This document shows positions 54,036 to 63,428 of a stretch of 64,000 bases of DNA, piece after piece. Both the position numbers and the translations under genes were made by a program. The DNA comes from Pseudoclavibacter chungangensis (lineage in GTDB: Bacteria > Actinomycetota > Actinomycetes > Actinomycetales > Microbacteriaceae): NCBI RefSeq assembly GCF_013410545.1, contig NZ_JACCFV010000001.1, positions 2,480,001 through 2,544,000 on the forward strand. The letters run 5' to 3'. Under the pieces are notes generated by a model that searched no databases, was not told the origin of the DNA, and saw only the letters and a list, made by a program, of their open reading frames with translations. Numbering within the stretch: the first letter of the stretch is position 1; each line of letters begins with the position of its first letter.

Positions 54036-54405
54036 CGTGATCCACTTTCGGAGTCGGCGGAACATGCCGGGCAGGAAGCCGACGTGGGGCCGTCGATCGC
54101 CGCCGCGGCAACGAGAATCGGGGAGAGCACTTCGATCATGGCAGTTCGGCGCACGTGACGGTACCTCCGTTTCGTCCCGGCACGGTTTTCGTGTGCGAGG
54201 ACGACCGAGCCGATCTCGCTCACGACGGACGGTCCCACCCGGGGTCCACCGCGCGAGCGACGGGCACCCGTCCGGCGAGGAGGTTCACGCGTCGCGATCT
54301 GCTCTCGTCGGGTGCCCGATGGCACCCGTTCGGCACCCGTTCGCCGAGCCACAGCGGCGACGTCGACTGTCCTCAGGCACCTCAAGCAGACACGCTCGTG
54401 AGACC
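54036..54405. other. Intergenic region with GGCACCCG repeats and a hairpin
   Basis: CGGGTGCC-CGAT-GGCACCCG at 54309-54328 is a perfect 8-bp stem, and GGCACCCGTTCG is repeated at 54321-54332 and 54332-54343. It lies past the stop of the membrane gene at 54406 and may be its terminator. Nothing coding is recognised. Confidence 0.4.
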
Positions 54406-55482
54406 TCAGGCCAGATAGGGGAGGTAGGACAATGATCCTTGGGAGATCGTGCCGAGCAACAGGCAGGCGATCGCGAGCCCCGCGAGGGCGAGCCCCCGTC
54501 CTCGCTCCCCCGTCTTCTGGATCTGCGCGAGCGCGAGCAGCCCGAGAACGGCACCGACCGGCGCGCAGACGATGCCGAAGACGAGGGCGAGGACGGCCAT
54601 CGTGTTGGTGTGCGTGGCTGCCGACGGCGGCGTCGCGTTCGCCCACGTCGACTCCTCCCCCGCGACCTGTCGCCGGCGCTGCTCGTACTCGGCCCCGTGA
54701 AGGAGGTAGGTGCGCAACGGCACCGTCGGGCGGAGCCAGATCGCGAGCGAGACCAGGAAGCCTGCGATCAAGCAGAGTGCCTCGATGTGTCCCCACAACA
54801 CGACCGACCACTCGAGCGATGCGAATGCGAGCGGAAAGGACAAGAGCGGACTGCCGACGGCGGGAACCAGCAGCCCGAACCAGGCGCTGGGCGGTGCGTT
54901 CGACGACACGAGCCAGACAGCAAGGATGGTCATCGCTCCGGGGAGGAGCAAGCCGAGGCTCCCGTCCACGACGACCGTGTTGACGACCGACATCGCGATG
55001 CTGAACAGCATGATCGCGAACGCGACCGCCCGTCTCGTCGGTGTCGTCGCCGTGATGATGCCCGCGAACATGACGAAGGCGACGTGCAGGGCGCCGAGGA
55101 TCGCGGGAACGGTGTCGAGGATGTCGATTGCGTCGGCCCCCGCGGACGCATGCGTGACGATCCAGGGCACCAGTGCGATCATGAGGGTGTCCGCCCACGC
55201 GAGCAGGACCGAGCTGAGCACGACGACGGCCCAGATCACGGATCGTGGCGGGAGCGTGCGGCCGACGGCGTCCGGCGCCGCTCCGTATGGTGTTCTGGGC
55301 GTGGGCTTCCCGGGGTCCGCGCCGATCGCCGAGCCACCCGCCATGTGCCCGTCCCCGACGGTGGTGCCCTCCGGCTGCAGCCCTGGCGTGAGGCGGGGTC
55401 GTTCACCCGTTGCTGGGCTGGCCGCGTGCACCGAGGCGGTGTCCGGCGCCGCTCCATTCGGCGCCTCGGTGGCCCGATCCAC
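54406..55482 (-). CDS. Multi-pass membrane protein with C-terminal DUF4190-like part (likely 5'-truncated gene)
   Basis: 358 residues if read from GTG 55482. About nine hydrophobic helices follow a Pro-rich start; the last two (TNTMAVLALVFGIVCAPVGAVLGLLALAQI and GLALAGLAIACLLLGTI) match DUF4190. No ribosome-binding site precedes the GTG. The frame is open upstream to a TGA at 55621-55623 and homologous-looking sequence continues past it, so this is probably the remainder of a longer gene. Confidence 0.6.
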   Translation of the reverse strand: MDRATEAPNGAAPDTASVHAASPATGERPRLTPGLQPEGTTVGDGHMAGGSAIGADPGKPTPRTPYGAAPDAVGRTLPPRSVIWAVVVLSSVLLAWADTLMIALVPWIVTHASAGADAIDILDTVPAILGALHVAFVMFAGIITATTPTRRAVAFAIMLFSIAMSVVNTVVVDGSLGLLLPGAMTILAVWLVSSNAPPSAWFGLLVPAVGSPLLSFPLAFASLEWSVVLWGHIEALCLIAGFLVSLAIWLRPTVPLRTYLLHGAEYEQRRRQVAGEESTWANATPPSAATHTNTMAVLALVFGIVCAPVGAVLGLLALAQIQKTGERGRGLALAGLAIACLLLGTISQGSLSYLPYLA

Positions 55483-55659
55483 GGGGTTCGGTGTCGCGCC
55501 GTTCGCCCATGCGACGAGTTCCGGCGTCGCGTTCGGATGACGTGCGATCGCCGCTGCGAACTCCGGGTACCGGCGCGCGATCGCGACGAGGCGCTCCGTC
55601 CCCGTCGACCCGTCCTGCAGTCAGGACCATGCCTCGTCGCGATCGGCGTGTTGGTTCAT
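55483..55659 (-). pseudogene. Severed N-terminus with variant leucine-rich repeat, in-frame TGA
   Basis: From ATG 55659 (AGGGGG 10 bases upstream) the same frame reads MNQHADRDEAWS, then TGA (55623-55621), then LQDGSTGTERLVAIARRYPE and FAAAIARHPNATPELVAWAN directly into the membrane gene. The latter is the variant LRR found at the N-terminus of many actinobacterial membrane proteins (RRYPEL...HPNAxPxLLxWL). One CGA-to-TGA change would explain the lesion. Confidence 0.7.
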
Positions 55660-55929
55660 GTGGTCGTGTGCCCCCTGCTCTTGGAGAGCGACCGCTGTCG
55701 GCGCCGTCCGTTTCGCCTGGACGGTCGGAGGGGTCACGTCGGTCCGGTGCTGCCCGGATCACGTGCGCGCGGCAACGCTCCGTCCCACCGTTCCACGTTC
55801 CCGTTGCCCGGCGCACTCCTCCCGGGGGTGCATTCCCGACTCATCCTCACGATGCACGCGGTAGGCCGGCGGACCGTGCCGGCCGTCACGGGACGTGTCA
55901 CGATGCCCGGGCGCGCGTCCGAGCGTGGA

Positions 55930-57813
55930 TCAGTGCGGCGAGGCGTTCGAGACCGTGAGGCCGCTCGCGGTCCATGTGAGATCCGCGGTCCACGGGATCG
56001 GCTCGTCCGCGGCGGTGATCGACGCCAGCCAGGCGACCTCGACACCGGCGTCGGTCACGGTGAACGACTGGAAGTTCGCTCGACCGGTCGACGAGATCTC
56101 TCCGATACTCGTTCCGTCGAGGAGGGTCACGCCGCCGCTCTCATCGACTTCGTAGAAGACGACGTTGTCAGGCCACATCGCGGTTCCGCCCATGTAGCAC
56201 CCGACGGCAACGGCGACGTCCTCGATGCCGTCACCCGTCACATCGACGAACGCCGCATAGTGGTCCCTCGAGTCCGCGCTGGGCTCGATCCACTTGAGCC
56301 ACGCGCCCCCGTCCGTCTGCCCGGTGTAGGTCTCGAACGGTGAGTCTCCGACGAGGCCGTCGTGGAAGCTCGACGGAGCGTGTTCGCAGAGCTTCGGCGT
56401 CTTCGCGCTCATGAGCGATTCGTAGACGAGCTCCCGCGACGGTTGCTTGGCGTTGCCACCGCCGGATTCCGCGGTGCCGTCGACGTCGCCCTGTTCGACG
56501 AGTCCGTCGAAGTAGGAGGTGTCGAGCCCGGGGGCTCCGCTCGACGTCGAAGCGGGGTCGGCGGCGGCCGGCCCACCCGACGTCCCGCCCGAGAGTGCCG
56601 ACCAGAGCGCGCCGGTCCCGACCGCGGCGACGAGGAACACGACGACCCCGAGCGCGGCGAGCACGAGCACACGTCGACCCCCGCGTGCCGTTCCGTCGCC
56701 GGTCTCCGGCGCGGGCGCCGCGGCGGGTCCGGCGATCAGGCCGTCACCGAGCGGCGGCGACGCACCGAGCGCGGTGTCGGTGACGCTCGCGCTCGTTCCT
56801 GCGCGTGCGGGCCCGTCCGCGAGTTTCGAGAGCGAGACCGTCGACCCGATCGGTTCGTCGGGTTCCCCGTCCGTGGACGCCGATGACTCGATCGACGGTG
56901 CCGCTTCGGTACCGCCTGCGGGCCCGGGCTCGAATGAGGGACCCTTCGACAGGATCACCGTCGAATCGGCCCCGGCATCGGCACCGGCATCGGCGGGCCC
57001 CGAGTTCACCGCCGCCGGGCCCGACTCGAACGCGGGCCCCTTCGACAGCAGCGGCGTCGCATCGGCGCCGGTATCGGCGGGCTCGGCCCCACCGAACGCG
57101 ATGTCCGTCGTCGGCCCCGTGCTCGTCGCGACCACCGGCCCCGGCTCGAATGCAGGCCCCTTCGACAGCAGCACCGTCGAATCGGCATCGGCATCGACAT
57201 CGGGCTCCGCATCGACTGCCGCGGACTCGAACCCACCGAACACGATGTCCGACCCCGACCCCGAGGTGACGACCGTCTCCGCTCCTGCTCCCGCTCCCGC
57301 TGCCGTCTCCGAACCCGACGCCGACCCCTTCGAGAGGAGCACCGTCGAGTCGGCGTCCGAGTCGGAGTCCGAGTCAGCGTCAGCGTCCGAATCGACATCG
57401 ACATCGACATCGACATCGATGTTCCTGGGTTCGGCATCGATGCCCGCGACGTCCGAGGTCGACGGCACCGATGGTGAGGCCTCGAACGATGGCACCTCCG
57501 AACGCAGCAACACCGCGTCGTCCGGGTGCTCGTCCGCGGCAACGTCGGCGTCCTCGTCGCCCACGGACCGGTCACCCGACACCGGTTCCAGGTCGTGAAC
57601 CGCCTCGTGAACGGTCGCGGGCTCTGCGTCGTGGATCGCCTCACTGCGATCGTTCTCGTCGTCGGTTCCGTCCGACCCGTGCGGGTCGGGTGCCTCACGG
57701 GCAACCGCGACATTCGAGGTGCCCTCACCGTGCCCCGGCGTCACGGTCCGCTCGTCGCGGGGCTCGTCACCGACGTCGTCGGTCTGCTCGTTCGGTGCAT
57801 CGCGATCGTCCAC
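55930..57813 (-). CDS. Membrane protein with repeated STVLLSKG motifs and acidic repeats
   Basis: 627 residues from GTG 57813 (AAGGAG at 7 bases). The N-terminal about 365 residues are disordered and acidic. A Asp-Val/Ser/Ala dipeptide tract is encoded at about 57340-57430. Five copies of a Ser/Ala-Thr-x-x-Leu-Ser-Lys unit follow: STVLLSKGSASG, STVLLSKGPAFEPGP, ATPLLSKGPAFESGP, STVILSKGPSFEPGP and STVSLSKLADGPA. One helix (about 365-392, VLVLAALGVVVFLVAAVGTGAL) leads to a C-terminal outer domain of about 230 residues (FVDVTGDGIEDVAVAVGCY suggests a calcium-binding loop). Function unknown; the Thr motifs could be kinase sites. Confidence 0.72.
   Translation of the reverse strand: MDDRDAPNEQTDDVGDEPRDERTVTPGHGEGTSNVAVAREAPDPHGSDGTDDENDRSEAIHDAEPATVHEAVHDLEPVSGDRSVGDEDADVAADEHPDDAVLLRSEVPSFEASPSVPSTSDVAGIDAEPRNIDVDVDVDVDSDADADSDSDSDADSTVLLSKGSASGSETAAGAGAGAETVVTSGSGSDIVFGGFESAAVDAEPDVDADADSTVLLSKGPAFEPGPVVATSTGPTTDIAFGGAEPADTGADATPLLSKGPAFESGPAAVNSGPADAGADAGADSTVILSKGPSFEPGPAGGTEAAPSIESSASTDGEPDEPIGSTVSLSKLADGPARAGTSASVTDTALGASPPLGDGLIAGPAAAPAPETGDGTARGGRRVLVLAALGVVVFLVAAVGTGALWSALSGGTSGGPAAADPASTSSGAPGLDTSYFDGLVEQGDVDGTAESGGGNAKQPSRELVYESLMSAKTPKLCEHAPSSFHDGLVGDSPFETYTGQTDGGAWLKWIEPSADSRDHYAAFVDVTGDGIEDVAVAVGCYMGGTAMWPDNVVFYEVDESGGVTLLDGTSIGEISSTGRANFQSFTVTDAGVEVAWLASITAADEPIPWTADLTWTASGLTVSNASPH
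57340..57430. repeat. Short tandem repeat encoding Asp-rich tract
   Basis: TCGACA and TCGGAG-type hexamers repeat through this stretch, including four consecutive TCGACA-like units around 57390-57420. It encodes alternating Asp with Val, Ser or Ala, and could vary in length by slippage. Confidence 0.7.
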
Positions 57814-58043
57814 GAACTGCTCCTTGGCGCGTGAGGGGATGCCGAAGCCGGGTGCTCTGGATCCTATTGACCGGAGCGTGCGGCTCGCGCGCCGATGCGG
57901 GGGCAGGCCTTCGAATTCCTGGCTGATCAGGCTGTCCGAATGTTCCGGGCTGCTCCGGAAGCGGCTCGGAACACGCGTCCCGCCCGCTCCGTGCACGCCC
58001 CCTCCACACGGAATCACGCTGTCGGTCGTCGGTCGAGCTCGGA

Positions 58044-58060
58044 TGTCCGTGGGTGGTGAT
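58044..58060 (+). promoter_or_regulatory. Conserved upstream block of the second HNH gene
   Basis: TGTCCGTGGGTGGTGAT, identical over 17 bases to the block at 4119-4135 and the same 11 bases from the ATG. Confidence 0.6.
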
Positions 58061-58071
58061 GAAGTAGGACC

Positions 58072-59816
58072 ATGAACACGCACGACAATGCCGACGACAC
58101 CGCGTCGCGTTCTCCGCATGCGGAGAGCGACGTGGTGACGTTGCGTGCGCTGTTCGCCTGGTCCCCCGAGGCATGGGGAGACGAGCCCGACGCTGCCGTC
58201 GCTGCCGTCGGTGCGGCGCGACGCCCCGCCGAGGTCCGGCCCGGAACGCATCGGCGTGCCCACGAGCTCGCCTCGCCCGAGGCGCTCGCCGCCCGCGGCG
58301 AGTACCCCCTCGCACGTGATCGCGTCATCGCGCTGGAGGCCGAAGGCACGGCCGCCGAGGGTGCGCTGTTCGCGCGGCGGCTCCGTCGCCACGCCTTCGC
58401 GTCCGACACGGCGATCGGTGAGGTCGTGCACGACCCGGCCGTGCGCCCGTTCGAGATGTCGCGCTGCATCGACCACGCCCTGCGCGAGGTCGCGAGCGAG
58501 CTCGCCGCGACGATGCGTCGTTCGCCGCGCACGGTGTCCGCCTTCCTCGAGCGCGCACACCGCTTCGTGACTCGTTTCGCCGCGACGGTCGACGCCCTCG
58601 AAGGCGGCACGATCCAGCGAGGGCATGCCGAAGCCATCCTCCGCATCGGCGACCGCATCGAGCCCGCAGCGCATCGAGCCGCGTACGAGGCCGCCGCCAT
58701 CGCCGGTGCCGCCGAGCGCACCCCGGCCCAACTCGCGACGTTCGCGAGTCGCATCGCCGAGCGGCTCATGCCGGAGCCACTCGAATCACGTCACGAACGC
58801 GCCGCGCGCGAACGCGACGTCTGGATCGAAGACCGCGACGACGGCATGGCCTTCCTCGGCGCGTACGGCCCGGCGGTCGAGACGCACGCCGTGTTCGCTC
58901 GCATCACGGCCGACGCGAACGCGCTGCGACTCGCCGAACGACTCGATGAGGCCGCCGCCGCCGAGGCCACGCCGCACGGCTCTTCGGAGCACGTCGGCGC
59001 TCGGCACGCCGTCGCCGTCCTCGAGACAGCCGGGCGCGGGGACGGTACCGCCGCGGGTGGCCACCTCCCGCCGCGCTCCACACGCGAGCTGCGGTGGGAC
59101 GCCCTGGCTGCACACGTACTCACGAGCGACATCGAGGGCGTCGATGCACGCGACGGCACACTCGCCGCCGTGCCGGCGAACGTTGACGTCCTCGTCGACG
59201 GAGCGGCACTGCTCGCGTCGCCCTTCGTCGGTGCCTCGCGCGCCGACGACGACGCCGGCGCGGCCGTCGGTTCGCGCCGGCCCCGGTGCCGCACGAGATC
59301 GCGTTGCTCGCCGGTCGTGTTCCCGTCCCCGTGTCCGCGGCACGCGCGCTCCTCGCGCACGCGACCTCGTTCCATCGCGTCCTCACCGACCCGGTCGACG
59401 AGTTGCCCGTCCGCGTCAACCGGCGATTCGCGACCCGCGCGATGCGCGATCTGCTTCGCGTGCGCGATGCGCACTGCCGCTTCCCCGGGTGCACGCGCCC
59501 CGCGAGCCGGTGCGAGCTCGACCACACGATCGCCGTGCAGGACGGCGGCCCGACCGCACTCGCGAATCTGGGGCACCTCTGTCTTGGCCACCACATCCTG
59601 AAACACCGGTCCCGGTGGCGAGTGCGACAACGCGAGCGCGGCGTCTTCGAGTGGGTCTCACCCACCGGACGCACCGTCGTCACGCGGCCCGAGCCGCTGC
59701 GCCTCCACGCCCCCGCACCACCGGGGCGAGTCCCCACCTTCGTACCGACGAGCACCGACGTCGATTCGAGTGGGCGCATCGGTGCGAGCACGTCCGACGA
59801 CCCGGCCCCGTTCTGA
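58072..59816 (+). pseudogene. Second DUF222/HNH endonuclease gene, frameshifted
   Basis: From ATG 58072 the first frame gives about 400 residues of DUF222 region (MNTHDNADDTASRSPHAESD to VDVLVDGAALLASPFVGASR). The HNH part (FAPAPVPHEIALLAGRVPVP to AHCRFPGCTRPASRCELDHT, LGHLCLGHHILKH, stop 59814) lies in another frame. The shift falls near 59262-59275. All HNH residues are intact after the shift. The N-terminus resembles the first HNH gene's only in its first few residues (MN-H-x-x-DDT). Real decay or sequence error. Confidence 0.8.
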
Positions 59817-59840
59817 CCGGGCGTCCGAGCGGACGAGCTG

Positions 59841-60587
59841 TCAGCCTGCGACCGGCTCCGCGGCCTTCGCCGCCTCGACGACGTACCCGATGTAGTTCTC
59901 GAACTCGTCGGGCGTCGGCCGCTTGTTCGGGCCGAACCTGACGGAGACGACGACGTTGTCGCGGATCACCGTCACCCAGGGGATTCCGGGTTCGCCCCCG
60001 GGCCCGGCCTCCACATAGCCACCCAGGGTGCCGACGCCGCCATCCGTCGTGTCGTGCGTGACCGCCGCGTCGGTCCCCGACGTGGCGACACATTCGTCGG
60101 CGAGAACACCGACCAATTCGTACGCCTTCCTTGCCTGCTCCACGTCGGCGTACTGCATGACGGCATGGACCCCGTCGACCCTGGCCACAGGCGCGCCAGG
60201 GGCTGCGGCAGAGACCTGCCAGGCCTTGTACGCCACGGGCTCGACGGTCGCCGAGATCGTTCCCCGGACGAAATCTGCGCAGGCAGCATCTTGGAGGTTC
60301 GAGCAGTCCCCGGCCATGCACCAACCCAAGTCCGTGGTGGGTTCGAGTGATCCTTGCACGTCGGAGTCGATGCTCTCCGCCACCTGCTCCTCGGTGATCA
60401 CGAACTGGTCGAGATCGCCCGCGTGGAAGAGCCCGTCGCCCGCGGCCGGCGACTCACCGGGGGCACTCGCCTGCGCTCCGGGCGCCGCGTCCGTCGGAGC
60501 GCCGACCGCGAACCACCACCCCGTTCCCGCACCGACCCCGAGGACGAGCGCCCCGACGAGCACGACAAGCGTCACGAGCTTCGACAC
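59841..60587 (-). CDS. Single-pass membrane protein, extracytoplasmic sensor-like domain
   Basis: 248 residues from GTG 60587, 2 bases after the vWA gene's stop. One N-terminal helix (SKLVTLVVLVGALVLGVGAG) then an outer domain with Cys pairs (WCMAGDCSNLQDAACADF; ADECVATSG) and a beta-alpha pattern (DGVHAVMQYADVEQARKAYE, VTVIRDNVVVSVRFG). This resembles PknH-like sensor domains, but weakly. Operon partner of the vWA protein. Confidence 0.65.
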   Translation of the reverse strand: MSKLVTLVVLVGALVLGVGAGTGWWFAVGAPTDAAPGAQASAPGESPAAGDGLFHAGDLDQFVITEEQVAESIDSDVQGSLEPTTDLGWCMAGDCSNLQDAACADFVRGTISATVEPVAYKAWQVSAAAPGAPVARVDGVHAVMQYADVEQARKAYELVGVLADECVATSGTDAAVTHDTTDGGVGTLGGYVEAGPGGEPGIPWVTVIRDNVVVSVRFGPNKRPTPDEFENYIGYVVEAAKAAEPVAG

Positions 60588-60589
60588 GG

Positions 60590-62320
60590 TCAGATCCTGC
60601 CCTCGGTCCGGCTCAGGACGGGCCCACAGGGGAACCAATCGCGAGGCCGTACCTGGATCGTGTCGTCCGCATCGAGCACGGAAACCGATCCGATTCCGGA
60701 CTGTTGATCCACGGTGAACTGGATCGTCTGTCCGGACTGGTCGGACACGACCCAGCGTTCGCCCCACTCGTAGTCGCGGAACACACTCACGTGACCGTAG
60801 ACGGCGGCGACGTCGTCGATGGTCGACGAGGTCGTGAGTCCGTTCCCGAGTCCGATCGTCGAGCCGACGTTCTTGAGAAGGAAGGTCGTGACCCCGTGCA
60901 CGGCACCGTCGATGATGAACACCTCGAGCGGGACGCGATCCGGCGGATCCGCATAGGGGCTGCTCGTCATCGGACAGGTCGACGTGTGACCGAGCCCATC
61001 GCCCTGTGCAAGCGAGTCCGCGAACGTTCCGAGCGGGGCGGTGAATCCCTCACCCTGCCAGTACTTCGCATCCGGGTACGCGTCGAGGAACGCCTGCGCC
61101 GTCATGCCGATGGTCACGTCGCCGATGCCCTCGAAGGAGGCGTCCACCCCGAGGCCACTCGACCCACCGGAGCCGGTGCCAGAATCGGTCGACGGCGCCG
61201 TGCCCGGCCCACAACCGCAGACCACGATCTTGACGATGATCCCGTTCGCGTCGTAGTACACGCGGTAGCCGTAGTGGCTGCCCGCCGTCACGGGATACGT
61301 GTTGAAGGCGCCGAACGTCCCGTTCCCCGTCCGGTACGGCTGCCCGTAGAGGCTCGTGGCGACGTCGACGTTCATCCCGGGCTTCAGCCCCTCGGCCGTC
61401 GGCCATTCGGCCTTCGGGTAGATGTCGTAGAGGCGCCCGTCGACGAATCGCATCGTCGCGTAGTCGCACTCCGCGTACACGATCTGCACCGTCGGATCGG
61501 TCGTCACGAGGCCGGGCTCGGCCGCGAGCGCCTCGTCGATGCTCATGCCGATCCGGAGCCCGTTCACACCGCCAGGAGCGACGGTGTCCTCGAGCAGGGT
61601 CGGATCCGTGGCCCACTGCAATTGCGAAGCGAGCTGCTCGGCGTTCGACGCCGTCACGTAGCGACCGCCCCCGACGCTCGCGATGCAGTTCAGTTCCTCC
61701 TGCGCCGCCTCGTCCGCGTCGACCGCGAACCCGATCGCGTGGATCGTGAGCTTCGGGTACTGCTGCTTGACCGCTTCCGCGCGCTCGCAGCTCGGCGGCG
61801 GCGCGCACACGTCGACCCCGTCGGATACGAGCACGATGCTCGCCTCCTGATCGCCGATCGCCTTGGCCGCCGTCTCGACCGCGAGGCCGAGCGGCGTGAA
61901 GCCGGATTCGCGGATCCCGTCGATCGACGCCGTCATCGCGGGCTTGTCGACCGGACCGAGTGGGAACAACGTCGACACGTCGGTGCAGCCGGCGGACCGT
62001 TCCGCGTCGCTGTTGCCCGTCTTCGTCCCGAACACCATGAGGCCGAGCGTCTGCTCGTCCGCGAGCGACTCGACGAACGTCTTCGCGGCGCGGCGCGCCT
62101 GATCCATGCGCGTCCCACCACCCGGCGCATCGCGCACCATCGACCCCGACGCGTCGAGGATCAGCATCGTCGCCGGCCCCGTCGTCCGCGTCGAGGCGTT
62201 CGACGCGACCGGGTCGGCGGCCGTCACGAGAGACGCCACGAGCGTCACGAGGGCGACGAGCGACCACACGGCGCGCGTCACATGTCCGGACCGTCGGGCT
62301 CGTTCGCGAGTCGGCGACAT
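60590..62320 (-). CDS. Secreted von Willebrand factor A domain protein
   Basis: 576 residues. Signal peptide AVWSLVALVTLVASLVTAADPVAS, then a vWA domain (about 48-245) with MIDAS MLILDASGSM, a Thr in GFTPLGLAVETAAKA, and SIVLVSDGVDVCAPPPSC. Downstream are two similar modules (GGVNGLRIGMSIDEALAAEPGL; GIGDVTIGMTAQAFLDAYPD), each beginning with a G-x-x-I-G-M-[ST] motif, with Cys pairs. No membrane anchor beyond the signal. Ligand unknown. Confidence 0.8.
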   Translation of the reverse strand: MSPTRERARRSGHVTRAVWSLVALVTLVASLVTAADPVASNASTRTTGPATMLILDASGSMVRDAPGGGTRMDQARRAAKTFVESLADEQTLGLMVFGTKTGNSDAERSAGCTDVSTLFPLGPVDKPAMTASIDGIRESGFTPLGLAVETAAKAIGDQEASIVLVSDGVDVCAPPPSCERAEAVKQQYPKLTIHAIGFAVDADEAAQEELNCIASVGGGRYVTASNAEQLASQLQWATDPTLLEDTVAPGGVNGLRIGMSIDEALAAEPGLVTTDPTVQIVYAECDYATMRFVDGRLYDIYPKAEWPTAEGLKPGMNVDVATSLYGQPYRTGNGTFGAFNTYPVTAGSHYGYRVYYDANGIIVKIVVCGCGPGTAPSTDSGTGSGGSSGLGVDASFEGIGDVTIGMTAQAFLDAYPDAKYWQGEGFTAPLGTFADSLAQGDGLGHTSTCPMTSSPYADPPDRVPLEVFIIDGAVHGVTTFLLKNVGSTIGLGNGLTTSSTIDDVAAVYGHVSVFRDYEWGERWVVSDQSGQTIQFTVDQQSGIGSVSVLDADDTIQVRPRDWFPCGPVLSRTEGRI

Positions 62321-62568
62321 CGTCGGATCCTCTCGTCCGGCGGGGCGAGCCCGGACTCCCGGGGCGGGACCGAGCGGATGTCACGAACGGTAGCGCACCG
62401 CCGGAGCCGCTCCGGCTCGCCCGGGCGCCACCCCGGCCACCATTCCCCCGTCGTTCCGCGGGGCCCTCGGAACTCGTGTGGCCCGGCCGGGTGACACGCC
62501 CACGGCGCGGCCCCCGTCGACCTGCCCCTCGTCGCCCGGGCCGTCGGAGTGAGAATCCGCCGTGGCCC

Positions 62569-63216
62569 TCAGACCTTCGACGATCCGATCCGCGGCCACC
62601 GACGCCGTTTGCGCGGCTGGCGCGCCTCGGCGTCCTCCTCGGCCGCTTTCGCCTCGGCCTCGTCGGCGAGCTTCTGGACCTCCGCCTCGAGGTCCGCGAT
62701 GCGGTCCGGACGGTCCTCGTCCTCGCTCGGCTCGGGCGTCGGGCTCGCGAAGCTCACGAACCACGGCCGGAACATCTCCTCCATCGCCGAGGCGCGTGCC
62801 TGATCGACGATGCTCGCGAGATAGTTCTCGTCCTGCAGCGACGCGAGCAGCACGTCGCGGATGCCGAGGTCCGTGCGCTGACGCATCTCGAGCCCGTCGG
62901 CGTCCGCCCGCCGGTAGTCGCTGCCGTGCGTCGGGTGCCCGTGTCGACGCGCCGCCCGCGCCCGCATCTTGCCGAGCTCCTTGATCGAGGCCGTCTTCTC
63001 CCGCACGATCGTGCGGATCTCCTCGCGCGCGAGCTCGAGCAGTTCGTCGCGATCGAACGACTCACCGCGCTGCAGCGTGCGGAGGATCAGCTCGTTCTTG
63101 ACCCGCATGCGGATCGCCGTGGCGACGATGAGGAGCCCCTCCTCGACGAGACGCTCCGCGTCCTTGAAGCGCTGCTTCGACACGGGTTCACGCCGCTCGC
63201 GTCGCCACCACACCAC
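62569..63216 (-). CDS. Conserved hypothetical protein, paralogue of the 47842-48420 gene
   Basis: 215 residues from GTG 63216 with GGAGG 7 bases upstream. Core LVEEGLLIVATAIRMRVKNE, GSDYRRADADGLEMRQRTDL and IVDQARASAMEEMF matches the other gene. It has an extra C-terminal coiled coil and basic tail (DLEAEVQKLADEAEAKAAEE, RKRRRWPRIGSSKV). It is the first gene after rmuC on the minus strand. Confidence 0.75.
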   Translation of the reverse strand: MVWWRRERREPVSKQRFKDAERLVEEGLLIVATAIRMRVKNELILRTLQRGESFDRDELLELAREEIRTIVREKTASIKELGKMRARAARRHGHPTHGSDYRRADADGLEMRQRTDLGIRDVLLASLQDENYLASIVDQARASAMEEMFRPWFVSFASPTPEPSEDEDRPDRIADLEAEVQKLADEAEAKAAEEDAEARQPRKRRRWPRIGSSKV

Positions 63217-63428
63217 CGCGATTCCTCCTGCTTCCTCGCTCGCCCTGTTCGTCGCTCGCCGTTCACCACTCCGAAAGACACGCCCCGGAAACGGCGACGC
63301 CCGCGCATCGCGCGGGCGCTCGTGCAGAACACTGACGGGGACTCGTCCCGCCTTCGCGCGCGCGCCACTCCACCGCTCGAAGGCTATCGCATGCGCCCTC
63401 CGCCCGTGCCGTCTGCGCAGCCGTGAGC

